This document shows positions 1 to 8,301 of a stretch of DNA of 15,682 nucleotides, in pieces. The DNA lies in assembly GCA_028275245.1 (NCBI GenBank), contig JAPWVA010000007.1, positions 1 to 15,682 on the forward strand. The letters run 5' to 3'. Position numbers and translations under genes: made by a program. Under the pieces are notes generated by a model. The model searched no databases, had not been told where the DNA came from, and saw only the letters and a program-made list of their open reading frames with translations. The DNA is from Actinomycetota bacterium (GTDB taxonomy: Bacteria > Actinomycetota > Geothermincolia > Geothermincolales > RBG-13-55-18). Position 1 is the stretch's first letter; each line of letters begins with the position of its first letter.

Positions 1-973
1 GGGAACAGGGACGCGGGGCCCTCGCCATGGGTCAGGCGCAGCGAGAGGAGAACGCCCTGGGAAATGCAGGAGGCTGCGATGGAGGCGGCCACGCGGCAGA
101 CGACGTCCAGCCCGGGACGCAGGGGGGCGGGTAAAATTCCCCGGCGCCATTGTGTATGACGATGGCGGCAGCGGGTGACACTTCCTCGTCGTAGAGCTTA
201 ACCGCGGGAAAACCCCGGTGGGCGAAGGCCTTCCAGTGGATGTCCCGGGGAGGGTCACCGGGCACGTATTCCCTCACCCCCCGGTAATAAGGGCCCCGGC
301 TGGGCTTCGAGGGAGAGGGTTCCTCCAGAAAACGGTTCCGCAAGTCGAGAAGGGGAAGGTGCCCCGGGATAACAAAAGCGGGCCTCAAGATCACAAGGCA
401 GGGGACCTCCAGGATCCTCCAAGCCTTTCCCAATCCCAGGACCCCCTCGGAATATACCATGAATTTCCAGCTACGATAAATGCCCCTGGCGAGCCCCCTC
501 CTCCGGTAGCTCACAGTGGTTCTCGCGCCCGCGGCCAGGCTCTTTACCAGCAGGAAGGAGGGCTCGTCCCGGTTGAGGCGGGACTTCCTGCAGAAGGGCC
601 ACTTGCGTCTTCTCCCGGGAAGGAATTCACGGGCCCTCCCCCCGGGGACAAAGGCTTTCCGCGGGGAAACGGGGTCCGGCGACCCGGGTGTGGTGGGCCC
701 CAGATCTCCCAGCAGGATGAGGTACCTCCCGTAGCTGCCCTGGTTTTCCACCGCCAGGGTTAGGACGATTTCCTCGCCTTCCGTAGCTCGAGTGGGGGAT
801 TCCAGCGCGAGTCTTATCTTCCCCACTTGCACATGGGCAGAGGCAGCGGAGACCAAAAGGGTCGAGATCACCAGGGCCGCCATCCAGTATAGCCAAGGAG
901 ACTGGGAACTGATCCCCAGGAGCAACAACACCAGCGACATGCCCAGTGCGGCGAGGGAGCGAGCCGTCAACAT
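1..973 (-). CDS. DUF58 domain membrane protein, frameshifted, 3' end outside window
   Basis: Partner protein of MoxR-type ATPases; DUF58 proteins usually sit in the membrane with a cytoplasmic or VWA-like C-terminal part, and their exact role is unsettled. The ATG at 973 follows GGAG and lies 10 bases after the ATPase stop, so the two are cotranscribed. Two hydrophobic segments are visible at about residues 5-22 and 27-46. The DUF58 signature is at about 236-263 (YVPGDPPRDIHWKAFAHRG, then VKLYDEE). As read, the frame leaves the family pattern near residue 284 and stops at 32-34. Adding one base to the G6 run at 122-127 restores a family-like continuation (LRPGLDVVCRVAAS, then SQGVLLSLRL) that stays open to base 1. 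I therefore annotate one gene running out of the window. The break is either a sequencing or assembly error or a real frameshift. Family call is firm; intactness is not. Confidence 0.85.
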
Positions 974-983
974 GGCGATCTCC

Positions 984-1928
984 TCAAAGGACGGGTACGG
1001 GCACCCTTTCCAGCAAACGGGAGATGGCCTCCCGGGCTTGGCCGAGGGAGGGCCACCTCTCCACGGAGACCAGGCGGTGGGCCAGGACCGGCACGGCCAG
1101 TTCCTTTACGTCGTCGGGCACCACGAAATCCCTGCCCTCCAGGAAGGCCCAGGCTTGGGAGGCACGGGCGAGGAAGACGGCACCCCTGGGCGAAGACCCC
1201 ATGGAGATGCCTTCCAAGCCCCTGGTGGCTCTCACCAGGCTTACCAGGTAGGCGGTGATATCGGCATGAACCCGGACCCGACGCACCTCTTCCTGGAGGC
1301 CCAAAACATCCTCGGCGGTCAGCACCGGTGAAAGGTCGTCGATGGGATGCCGGAGGAGCTGCATCTCCACTACCTCCCTCTCCACCTCCTCGTCAGGGTA
1401 GTCAAGGGAGAGGCTGATCATGAACCTGTCCAGCTGGCCCTCGGGAAGGGGGAAGGTGCCGTGCTGTTCCACGGGGTTCTGGGTGGCCACTACGAAGAAG
1501 GGCCTGGGGAGAGAATGGGTTTCACCGTCCACGGTGACCCTCCCCTCATCCATGGCCTCCAGGAGGCTGGCCTGGGTCCTGGGGGTGGCCCTGTTTATCT
1601 CATCGGCCAGTACCACGTGGGCGAAGATGGGGCCGGGACGGAACTCGAACCGGCAAGCCTGCTGGTTGAAGACGCTAACGCCGGTGACGTCGGTGGGTAG
1701 CAGGTCGGGGGTGAACTGTATCCTCTTGAAGGTGCCCGATATGGAAAGGGATAAAGCCCTGGCCAGCACGGTCTTGCCCACCCCAGGGACATCTTGGATG
1801 AGTAAGTGGCCCTGAGCGAGTAGGCACGTGACCGCCAAGCGCACCTGGCGTTCCTTACCCTTAATGGCCCGGCAGACGTTTTCCACCAGCCGGGCGGCCT
1901 TAGCATGGGAAGGTCCGTGGATCGCCAT
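984..1928 (-). CDS. MoxR family AAA+ ATPase
   Basis: AAA+ chaperone-like ATPase of 314 residues, typical for MoxR proteins, which are thought to drive assembly or metal-cofactor insertion of partner complexes. Walker A is DVPGVGKT at 46-53, Walker B is VVLADE at 105-110, followed by the MoxR hallmark INRATPRTQASLLEAM, and sensor 1 is ATQNP at 148-152, followed by GTFPLPEGQLDRF. It is the first gene of a minus-strand unit and is followed after 10 bases by the DUF58 gene, the standard MoxR-DUF58 order. Its start faces a divergent plus-strand gene across a 204-base gap. The physiological partner complex cannot be told from this window. Confidence 0.95.
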   Translation of the reverse strand: MAIHGPSHAKAARLVENVCRAIKGKERQVRLAVTCLLAQGHLLIQDVPGVGKTVLARALSLSISGTFKRIQFTPDLLPTDVTGVSVFNQQACRFEFRPGPIFAHVVLADEINRATPRTQASLLEAMDEGRVTVDGETHSLPRPFFVVATQNPVEQHGTFPLPEGQLDRFMISLSLDYPDEEVEREVVEMQLLRHPIDDLSPVLTAEDVLGLQEEVRRVRVHADITAYLVSLVRATRGLEGISMGSSPRGAVFLARASQAWAFLEGRDFVVPDDVKELAVPVLAHRLVSVERWPSLGQAREAISRLLERVPVPVL

Positions 1929-2004
1929 TCCTTGCTCCGCTCCGCGGAATCCTCTCGCGCCCTCGCGCCGAACTTCTATGCAGGCCTACGCTCCTATATA
2001 TCGA

Positions 2005-2027
2005 GATTAAACCGGCGGGGATTAAAC
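2005..2027 (+). repeat. Short direct repeat GATTAAAC in a divergent intergenic region
   Basis: GATTAAAC occurs at 2005-2012 and again at 2020-2027, 15 bases start to start, each followed by a C/G-rich stretch. It lies in the only gap shared by the MoxR unit (minus) and the PP-loop unit (plus), so it could be a regulator site. It is two copies of 8 bases and may be chance. Confidence 0.35.
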
Positions 2028-2078
2028 GGGGTTGATGAGGAAAGGGCCACGGAATCAGCCAGGCACATACCAGGCGAA

Positions 2079-2084
2079 TATAAT
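2079..2084 (+). promoter_or_regulatory. Possible -10 element for the PP-loop/aPGAM-like unit
   Basis: A perfect TATAAT sits 49 bases before the annotated start at 2133, within AGGCGAATATAATGG. No TTGACA-like -35 is seen at 16-18 bases upstream and there is no TGn extension, so the assignment rests on the hexamer and its position alone. A very similar string occurs upstream of trxB. Confidence 0.35.
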
Positions 2085-2132
2085 GGCCTTGGACGCTGGA
2101 CCTTGGTCGGCGGGTAGCGTTCACCGGGATGG

Positions 2133-2942
2133 TTGGTGGTCAAGTTGACCGGGATGTGGTACCGCGGGCCCCTGGAGGTGGAGAGGGGATCCTTCCCCGC
2201 CGAGGCCGTGGTTACGGAGATGGCGGGTAGGGACAGTGTGGCCGCCGCCATAGCCTTCTTGGAGGGGGAGAGGGCGGACCTCGTCCCCACCTTTGCCCGG
2301 ACGGGCACCGAGTATGGGGGCGAGGAGGCGGACCGGGAAAACCTGCGCCTGCTGGTCTCCCTGGCGGAGCGGAGGGGGGCGAGGGTCCTGGAGCCAGTGG
2401 GGCTGGTAGACCACCGCTGGTGGTGGGCCACTGTGGGAAGGCCCAACTCCGTCCTTTCCCAACTCTTCGGTCCCTGGCACCTTTGCGTGGGCTGCCACAT
2501 GTACCTTCACGCCCTGCGAGTGGCCTTCTGCCTGAGGGCGGGAATGGCTAGGGTGGTATCGGGGGAAAGGAAGCTGCATGGCGGGAGGTTGAAGATAAAC
2601 CAAGTGCCGGAGGCCATAGGGGCCTACAGGAGGGTGGCGGAGGAGTTCGGCGTGGAAATGATACTACCCCTGTACGATGTAGATGACGAGGGGGAACTGA
2701 AGAGGCTCGTGGGTCCGGGATGGGGGGAAGGGGAAAGGCAGTGGGGGTGTGTGCTTTCCGGGAATTACCTCGACGAAAGGGGCTTACCCGGGTTCCGCCA
2801 GGAAGACTTGGAAAATTACCTGGAACTTTACCTCATACCCGTGACCCTATCAATCCTGGAAAGTATTACCATGGAAAAAGAACCCGACCATCTTTCCATT
2901 GTCTGGAAGGTGCTTACCGGGATAATCAGGAAGAGGGGGTGA
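2133..2942 (+). CDS. PP-loop / adenine-nucleotide alpha-hydrolase-like protein
   Basis: 269 residues from a TTG start; GTG 2136 and ATG 2154 are in-frame alternatives and no Shine-Dalgarno sequence decides between them. I read it as a divergent member of the PP-loop (N-type ATP pyrophosphatase) fold, whose members adenylate a substrate, as QueC, ThiI and TtcA do. The usual SGGxDS loop appears as MAGRDS at about 30-35. A CVGCH motif is at 118-122, SGE at 143-145, then HGGRLKIN and ILPL near 180, and a further Cys at 206 in GCVLSGNY. The Cys pair plus Cys206 could bind metal or an iron-sulfur cluster; that is inference. The next gene begins 6 bases after the stop, so the two are cotranscribed. 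The substrate is unknown; the fold is likely but not certain. Confidence 0.75.
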   Translation: MVVKLTGMWYRGPLEVERGSFPAEAVVTEMAGRDSVAAAIAFLEGERADLVPTFARTGTEYGGEEADRENLRLLVSLAERRGARVLEPVGLVDHRWWWATVGRPNSVLSQLFGPWHLCVGCHMYLHALRVAFCLRAGMARVVSGERKLHGGRLKINQVPEAIGAYRRVAEEFGVEMILPLYDVDDEGELKRLVGPGWGEGERQWGCVLSGNYLDERGLPGFRQEDLENYLELYLIPVTLSILESITMEKEPDHLSIVWKVLTGIIRKRG

Positions 2943-2948
2943 GTATAG

Positions 2949-4196
2949 ATGGGGGCCTTTATCGGGAGGGAGGTAAAAGTCTTGCTGCTGGTGCTGGACG
3001 GGTTGGCTGATACCACCCACGAGGAGCTGGGCTGGAGGACGCCTCTCCAGGCGGCCCGCACCAAGACCTTGGACTTCCTGGCCTCCGGGGGTGCCCAGGG
3101 TTTGCTTTACCCCCTGGGCCCGGGGACCTGTCCTTCCAGCGAGGTGGCTCACTGGGCCATCTTCGGATACGACCCCCCTTCCTTTCCCGGGAGGACCTAT
3201 CTCCACGCCCTGCACCACGGCATAGGAGTATCCAGGGACGAAGCCCTTTTCACCGCCAACGTGGTGAGGATCGTGCCAGGCGCGGAGGGACCACTGAAAG
3301 GGGGCATCGTCAAGCTGGGATCGGACCGCATGGAGGCCTTCGTGGCCGCGTGGAACCGCTTGCTTCCCCCTGGAGTGAGGGCCGTGTTCATGGATGAAGA
3401 TGACATCCTGCTGGCGGTCGAAAAGGGGAGTCGCATGGTGGTGACGAGCGATCCCTTCCTGGTGGGGCATCCACTCCGCCGCATCTCCCCGCGTGCGGGT
3501 TGGGAGGACAAGCCGAGTGCCCGTCGCACGGCAAGACTTGTCTCGCAGGCAATGTTGGCGGGAGAGGATGCGTTGAGGGAAGCAGGCCTTAACCCGGAGA
3601 GGCTCTCCGGGGAAGCCCTCGGGCTGGTGATAAAGTGGCCCTCCCGGGCCCTTCCGCCCGAGCCGTGGTCGCGCCGCCACGGCATGGAGGCGGGCGCTGT
3701 GGTGTCCACCCCTTGCTTTTCCGGTATGGCGGCGGCGCTAGGCATGAAGGTGAGGTGGTCTGGGAGCGAGGAACCCGGCGAGGACCTGTCCCTTAAATTG
3801 TGGGAGGCGAGAGGGCTTTTTGAGGAGGGCTGCGATTTCGTGTTCGTGCACACTAAGCACGCCGACGAGGCGGCTCACACCGGCAGGCCCTCCCTCAAGG
3901 TGGAGGTCATCGAGGCGATGGATCAGGCCTTGGCGGAATCTGACCTCTTGGATAGGGATGACCTGTTGTGGGTAATCACCTGCGACCACCCCACCCCGTC
4001 CCTGGGGGACGGGAGAGTCATTCACGGCGGCGATCCTGTGCCGGTGCTCTTTCACGGGGGCCTCGCCCGGCGCGACCTGGTGGACCGCTTCGACGAGGTA
4101 TCCGCCGCCTCGGGCGGGTACGGGAGGCTGGAGGGCAGGGAGGTCATGGAGCTGGCGAGGTACCTTTCCCTCCGGGCCGGATACTTCACGGGTTAG
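2949..4196 (+). CDS. Archaeal-type cofactor-independent phosphoglycerate mutase-like protein (alkaline phosphatase superfamily)
   Basis: 415 residues, matching the aPGAM (ApgM) family that interconverts 3- and 2-phosphoglycerate through a phosphoserine and two metal ions. Family marks in order: LVLDGLAD with Asp17; the nucleophile region PSSEVAHWAIFGYDP with Ser64; HTKHADEAAH with Asp306 and His310; CDHPTP with Asp346 and His347; IHGGDPVPVL with His359; and the C-terminal RFDEVSAASGG. All expected metal ligands and the serine are therefore present. The arginine-rich substrate-binding stretch I expect after the N-terminal third (around 100-130) is not recognisable, and that stretch reads ANVVRIVPG and LKGGIVKLGSDRM instead. 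It could be a mutase, a phosphatase or an enzyme on another phosphorylated substrate. A GA-rich site in the preceding gene's end precedes the ATG. Family call is firm, reaction uncertain. Confidence 0.87.
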   Translation: MGAFIGREVKVLLLVLDGLADTTHEELGWRTPLQAARTKTLDFLASGGAQGLLYPLGPGTCPSSEVAHWAIFGYDPPSFPGRTYLHALHHGIGVSRDEALFTANVVRIVPGAEGPLKGGIVKLGSDRMEAFVAAWNRLLPPGVRAVFMDEDDILLAVEKGSRMVVTSDPFLVGHPLRRISPRAGWEDKPSARRTARLVSQAMLAGEDALREAGLNPERLSGEALGLVIKWPSRALPPEPWSRRHGMEAGAVVSTPCFSGMAAALGMKVRWSGSEEPGEDLSLKLWEARGLFEEGCDFVFVHTKHADEAAHTGRPSLKVEVIEAMDQALAESDLLDRDDLLWVITCDHPTPSLGDGRVIHGGDPVPVLFHGGLARRDLVDRFDEVSAASGGYGRLEGREVMELARYLSLRAGYFTG

Positions 4197-4323
4197 GGCG
4201 GAAGGCCCGGTGCCCTGGGGTATCCGGGGGACACGGGACGCAGCGGATGACCGCCGACGGGGCCGGGCGAAGAGTTCCACAGGTAACGCGACTGCGGGAA
4301 CCTCAGAGGGCGAGGAGGCGAAG

Positions 4324-5094
4324 GTGGAGGCAAGGGAATTCGAGGTGGAAAGCGGAGGGACAAGGATTTGGTGCCGGGTGTTGTTGGCAGGACCACCCGG
4401 AAGGACGCCCCTGATCATCCTTTGTCACGGGATACCCACCGGGAGTCCGCCTGTGGAGGATGACCCGGGTTACGAGGGACTGGCCAAGGAACTCGTGCGA
4501 CAAGGCGCCTCCGCTTGCTATTTCAACTTCAGAGGCACCGGCCCCTCGGGGGGGAACTTCTCCGTGGCGAACTGGTTGGAGGACCTGGGTCACCTGGCGG
4601 AATCCCTGGAAGCGCCGGGAGGCTGGGAGAGGAAAGAGACTTGCCTGGTGGGATTCAGCGGCGGTGGGGCCGTGGCGATCCTGCACGCGGCCAGGAACCC
4701 CGGTTACGGCGCAGTGGTATCGGTATCGGCCCCCTCGGATTTCACCCGCCTCCTACCGCGGGAGATGATCGCCGGATTCGTGGAGCATGCCCGGAGGATC
4801 GGCATCATCCGGGACCCCGATTACCCTCCTGACCTAGAGGCCTATTACCGGGAGCTGGAGGAGAACGTTCCCGCAGACGAGGTGGCAATGATCTCCCCCA
4901 CGCCCCTTCTCATCGTCCATGGGGATGAGGACGAGACGGTGTCGGTAGAGGAAGCATTCCGCCTCTTCCGGTTCGCCGGGGACCCCAAGGAGCTGTTCAT
5001 CGTGGAGGGGGGCGCCCACCGCCTACGCTTGCACCGGGGGGCCATGGAGCGGGTGTTCCTTTGGTTGAAAAGGAACTTCCTGGCCGGGGCCTAG
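4324..5094 (+). CDS. Alpha/beta hydrolase
   Basis: Serine hydrolase of the alpha/beta fold, 256 residues from the GTG at 4324. I chose this start because GAGGAGG at 4312-4318 lies 5 bases before it and the family-like sequence begins just after; an upstream ATG-less extension to 4210 is basic and low in complexity. Motifs: the oxyanion region LCHGIPTG near residues 33-40, the nucleophile elbow GFSGGG with Ser112, the acid in HGDEDETV with Asp203, and the histidine in GGAHRL with His232. There is no signal peptide, so it is cytoplasmic. It follows the aPGAM-like gene by about 127 bases and is probably the last gene of the unit. Substrate unknown; an esterase, peptidase or acyl hydrolase is equally possible. 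Confidence 0.88.
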   Translation: MEAREFEVESGGTRIWCRVLLAGPPGRTPLIILCHGIPTGSPPVEDDPGYEGLAKELVRQGASACYFNFRGTGPSGGNFSVANWLEDLGHLAESLEAPGGWERKETCLVGFSGGGAVAILHAARNPGYGAVVSVSAPSDFTRLLPREMIAGFVEHARRIGIIRDPDYPPDLEAYYRELEENVPADEVAMISPTPLLIVHGDEDETVSVEEAFRLFRFAGDPKELFIVEGGAHRLRLHRGAMERVFLWLKRNFLAGA

Positions 5095-5128
5095 GACAAC
5101 CGGTGATATAACGAAGGGGGAAAGGGTT

Positions 5129-6811
5129 CTACATGCGTTCGGGGGCGGAGACGCCCAGGAGGCGAAGGCCGTTGGCCAGCACCTGCCGGGTGCAAAGGGA
5201 AAGGAATATCCTTGCCTCGGTGAGCTCCGGGTCGTCGCTGATTACCCGGTGACGCTGATAGAAAAGGTGGTATAGGGCGGAGAGGTCCTCCAGGTAACGG
5301 GTGAGGCGGTGGGGAGCCCTTTCCAGGGCGGCATCTCGCACCAACTCCTCGAACTCGAAGAGCTTGAGGGCAAGGTCTATCTCCTCTTCCGCCACCAATC
5401 GCTCCAGGACCTGCGGCGCGGGGATTCCGCCCACAGTCCTAACCCCCTTCTCCTCGGCATACCGCATGATGCTGCAGATGCGGGCGTGGGCATATTGCAC
5501 GTAATAAACGGGGTTCTCCATGCTCTCCGCCTTAGCCAGCTCTATGTCGAATTCGAGGGGGGAGTCCTGGCTCCGGGTGAGGAATATGTAGCGTGCCACG
5601 TCCTTGCCTACCTCCTTGAGCAGTTCCCGGAAGGTAACCATCTCCCCCGTCCTCTTGGACATGCGCACGGGCTCCCCTCCCCGCTTCAGGTTTACCAGCT
5701 GACCCAGGATGACCTCCAGTTTACCGGGGTATCCCTGGGCCTCCATGGCCGCCTGCAACCTCCTAACGTAGCCGTGATGATCCGCACCCCAGATGTTTAT
5801 CAGTCGCCAGTAGCCCCGGCGGGCCTTGTCCAGGTGGTAGGCGATGTCTGCGGCGAAGTAAGTGGGCTGCCCGTTGCTGCGCACCAGGACCCTGTCCTTC
5901 TCGTCGCCGAAGCGGGAGGTGGCCATCCATATGGCCCCGTCCCTTTCGTAGGCGAGGCCCCCCTGGAGGAGTTGACTTATGACCTTTTCCACCTCGCCCC
6001 TCCGGTGCATCTCCCTTTCGCTGAACCAACGGTCGAAGCGCACCCCCAGCTCCTCCAGGGTGGTCCTGATTTCCTCCAGCATCTTGTGGTAGGCGAGCTC
6101 ACCCAAGTGGCGGCGCCTCTCCTCCGGGGAGGCCTCCAGCCAGCGATCTCCCTCTTCCTCCCAAATCTGTTGGGCGATGTCCTTGACGTACGAGCCGTGG
6201 TAACCATCCTCGGGCACCTCGGCCTCCAGGCCCCCCAACTGGAGGTATCTCGCCTCCACCGAGGCGGCGAAGTTCTCCATCTGGGTCCCGTGGTCGTTGA
6301 GGTAGAATTCCCTCTCCACCCGGTAGCCCACCGCCTCCAGGAGGTTGCACAAGGCATCCCCATAAGCCGCCCACCTTCCGTGTCCCACGTGGAGGGGTCC
6401 CACTGGGTTAGCGGATACGAACTCCACCAGGATGGACTTCCCCTCGCCGAAGGACCACTTACCGTAGTCGTCGCCTTCCCCGGCTACCCTGGTCAACTCG
6501 GAGAGTATGCGCTCCTTCTTGAGGAAGAGGTTTATGAAGCCGGGTCCCGCCACCTCCACCCGCTCTATCGTGGGGTTGCCACGACGTTCGATCCCCTCTA
6601 GCTTCGCGGCGATGGCTTCGGCGATCCTCCGCGGGTTTTCCTTCAGGGAGCCCGCCAGGAGGAGGGCGAGGTTGGTGGCCCAGTGACCATGAGCCTTCTG
6701 GCGGGGGCGCTCCAGCACGAACTCGGGAAGCTCGACGGGGGGGAGGAGGCCCTCGGATACCGCCAGACGGTAGGCATCGCCGAGCAAGCTTCTCAGTTCC
6801 TTGGCTATCAT
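5129..6811 (-). CDS. argS: Arginyl-tRNA synthetase
   Basis: Class I aminoacyl-tRNA synthetase that charges tRNA-Arg, 560 residues, full family length. An N-terminal Add1-type domain (about 1-110) is followed by the HIGH motif as HVGH at 141-144 in SANPVGPLHVGHGR, then EFYLNDHGTQM, the KMSK equivalent MSKRTG at 384-389, and a DALR-type helical anticodon-binding domain ending in the family-typical C-terminus GVSAPERM. The start ATG lies behind AAGGAGG. It begins 40 bases after the htrA stop, so it is probably transcribed from the htrA promoter. Its 3' end converges on the alpha/beta hydrolase gene across a 34-base gap with no visible terminator. Confidence 0.98.
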   Translation of the reverse strand: MIAKELRSLLGDAYRLAVSEGLLPPVELPEFVLERPRQKAHGHWATNLALLLAGSLKENPRRIAEAIAAKLEGIERRGNPTIERVEVAGPGFINLFLKKERILSELTRVAGEGDDYGKWSFGEGKSILVEFVSANPVGPLHVGHGRWAAYGDALCNLLEAVGYRVEREFYLNDHGTQMENFAASVEARYLQLGGLEAEVPEDGYHGSYVKDIAQQIWEEEGDRWLEASPEERRRHLGELAYHKMLEEIRTTLEELGVRFDRWFSEREMHRRGEVEKVISQLLQGGLAYERDGAIWMATSRFGDEKDRVLVRSNGQPTYFAADIAYHLDKARRGYWRLINIWGADHHGYVRRLQAAMEAQGYPGKLEVILGQLVNLKRGGEPVRMSKRTGEMVTFRELLKEVGKDVARYIFLTRSQDSPLEFDIELAKAESMENPVYYVQYAHARICSIMRYAEEKGVRTVGGIPAPQVLERLVAEEEIDLALKLFEFEELVRDAALERAPHRLTRYLEDLSALYHLFYQRHRVISDDPELTEARIFLSLCTRQVLANGLRLLGVSAPERM

Positions 6812-6851
6812 GACCCAGGTCCTCCTTGCCGCGTAATGTCGGGGATCGCCG

Positions 6852-8024
6852 TCAGAACCTGCTGGGTTTTTCCTCCAATGTCAACTCCGCCCTGGACTTT
6901 TCCTTGCCCCGGTAGAACTCCAGGGTTATCTTGTCCCCTACCTTGCGGCGCCTAATCAGGAGGACCAGCTGGTCCATGGATTCCACCGCCTCCCCGTCCA
7001 GGGAGACGATGATGTCCCCTGATTCCAGGCCGGCCTTGTCCGCCGGCGTGCCGGCCACCACCCTTTTTACCACCACGCCCTTCTGGGTGGGAAGGCCGAA
7101 ACGCTCCGCCACGTCCGGCTCCAGGGTGCTTCCCATGATTCCGATCCACGGGTGGCTGACCCGCCCGGTTTTTATAAGCTGCTCTATGACGGGCTTGGCG
7201 TTGTCGATGGCGATGGCGAAACCTATGCCTATGTTCTCGCCCGTGGAGGAGACGATGGCCGTATTGATACCCACCACCTGCCCCGCGCTATTGCAGAGAG
7301 GACCTCCCGAATTCCCCGGGTTTATGGCCGCGTCGGTCTGTATGACGTCCAGGAGATAGGTGCCATCGTTCCTGGGGACGTTCCTGTGCAGGGCGCTTAT
7401 GATGCCCGAGGTCACGGACTGCTCCAGGCCCTCCGGGCTTCCCACCGCTACCGCCAGCTCTCCTACCACCAGGTCAGAGGAGGTTCCCAACTCGGCGGGC
7501 GGTAGGCCTTGGGCGTCAACCTTCAGGACCGCCACGTCGGTCTCGGAGTCCCATCCCACCACCCGGGCCTCCCGGGAGGTACCGTCGGCCAGGTAGACCA
7601 CGATGGCGGAGGCATTATCGATCACGTGATGGTTGGTGATGACGTATCCGTCGGGCGAGTAGATGAACCCGGAGCCTATCCCCTTGCCCACGGCGAGGTA
7701 GGAGACCTCGATGTGGACCACCGAGGGGAGCACCTTGTTGGCCACCTCCACCACCGCTTCCTGTCCGGCTTTGACTATGCGCTCCTCCACCGTTTTGACC
7801 GTCTCCACCTTTCCAGGGGCTTTACCCCTCAGCACCTCAAGGGGGTTGGCGCCCAAGATGGTGGGCACCAGGAAGAGAACCAGCAGGGCCACCGCCAGCG
7901 AGATAACCAGGTTCAGCAGGATGACCTTGCCGACTCTCGTCCCGCCGACCCCAGGACCCGGAGGCTTTATGGGGTAACGGGGCTCAGGCGGCATGGACCC
8001 TACAAGTTTCCCCGTGGGTTCCAT
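6852..8024 (-). CDS. htrA: Membrane-anchored HtrA/DegP-like S1C serine protease with PDZ domain
   Basis: Envelope protease and chaperone for misfolded extracytoplasmic proteins, 390 residues. A proline-rich cytoplasmic head (1-33) is followed by one transmembrane segment at about 34-58, so the catalytic part lies outside the membrane. The trypsin-like domain has NHHV with His133, ETDVAVLK with Asp163 and GNSGGP with Ser239, a complete triad. A single PDZ domain fills about 295-385 (VVKRVVAGTPADKAGLESGD). The short linker of one PDZ matches DegS/HtrA of Gram-positive and actinobacterial type. AGGAG lies 9 bases before the ATG. The argS gene follows on the same strand. Confidence 0.96.
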   Translation of the reverse strand: MEPTGKLVGSMPPEPRYPIKPPGPGVGGTRVGKVILLNLVISLAVALLVLFLVPTILGANPLEVLRGKAPGKVETVKTVEERIVKAGQEAVVEVANKVLPSVVHIEVSYLAVGKGIGSGFIYSPDGYVITNHHVIDNASAIVVYLADGTSREARVVGWDSETDVAVLKVDAQGLPPAELGTSSDLVVGELAVAVGSPEGLEQSVTSGIISALHRNVPRNDGTYLLDVIQTDAAINPGNSGGPLCNSAGQVVGINTAIVSSTGENIGIGFAIAIDNAKPVIEQLIKTGRVSHPWIGIMGSTLEPDVAERFGLPTQKGVVVKRVVAGTPADKAGLESGDIIVSLDGEAVESMDQLVLLIRRRKVGDKITLEFYRGKEKSRAELTLEEKPSRF

Positions 8025-8110
8025 TTCCAGATCACTCCTCTTTCTTTCCGGGTTTTCAGAAATAGCGAGGATTTTCTCGCGGAGCCGCGTTCCTCCTCCC
8101 CGCGGCCTTT

Positions 8111-8127
8111 TTATGAGATTATCATAA
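8111..8127. repeat. Inverted repeat in the htrA upstream region
   Basis: TTATGA (8111-8116) and TCATAA (8122-8127) form a perfect 6-base inverted repeat with a 5-base spacer, in the AT-rich part of the gap between divergent genes. On the minus strand it contains GATAAT, which could serve as a -10 for htrA. It is a candidate operator or promoter overlap. No convincing -35 hexamer was found on either strand. Confidence 0.35.
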
Positions 8128-8287
8128 GGAGCCGTTTTTTACGATTTCGTTGAGGAAAGGTTAAGGATAGGCGATGTATAGACTGCGCCCGGAGAGGTCC
8201 GCGGGGTGGCACGGGGACGGGATGGGGTGTACGACCAGGAGAATTCCCGTGGCCCTGGAAGAGGGCCGTCCCGCGGGGCGATTCCCG

Positions 8288-8299
8288 AGGAGGTGATCC
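8288..8299 (+). promoter_or_regulatory. Extended Shine-Dalgarno sequence (12-nt match) deciding a TTG start
   Basis: AGGAGGTGATCC matches the complete complement of the bacterial 16S rRNA 3' tail over 12 bases. The core AGGAGG ends 8 bases before TTG 8302. This places the start there rather than at the more upstream in-frame codons near 8206, whose predicted residues look like non-coding translation. Confidence 0.8.
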
Positions 8300-8301
8300 G
8301 T

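Noticed and set aside
218..763. Long plus-strand open frame opposite the DUF58 gene
   Set aside because: It is antisense to a gene with clear family motifs, is proline/glycine-rich and lacks recognisable domains or a ribosome site.
4210..4323. Extended N-terminus of the alpha/beta hydrolase
   Set aside because: The extension is low in complexity and has no ribosome site, while GAGGAGG sits just before GTG 4324.
5309..6601. 430-codon plus-strand open frame opposite argS
   Set aside because: It mirrors the argS codon pattern on the opposite strand; argS has all its motifs, and GC-rich DNA gives long antisense frames.
8150..8182. TTGAGG/TATAGA promoter for the 162-residue membrane protein
   Set aside because: The spacer is 21 bases, too long for a standard promoter, and the hexamers are weak.
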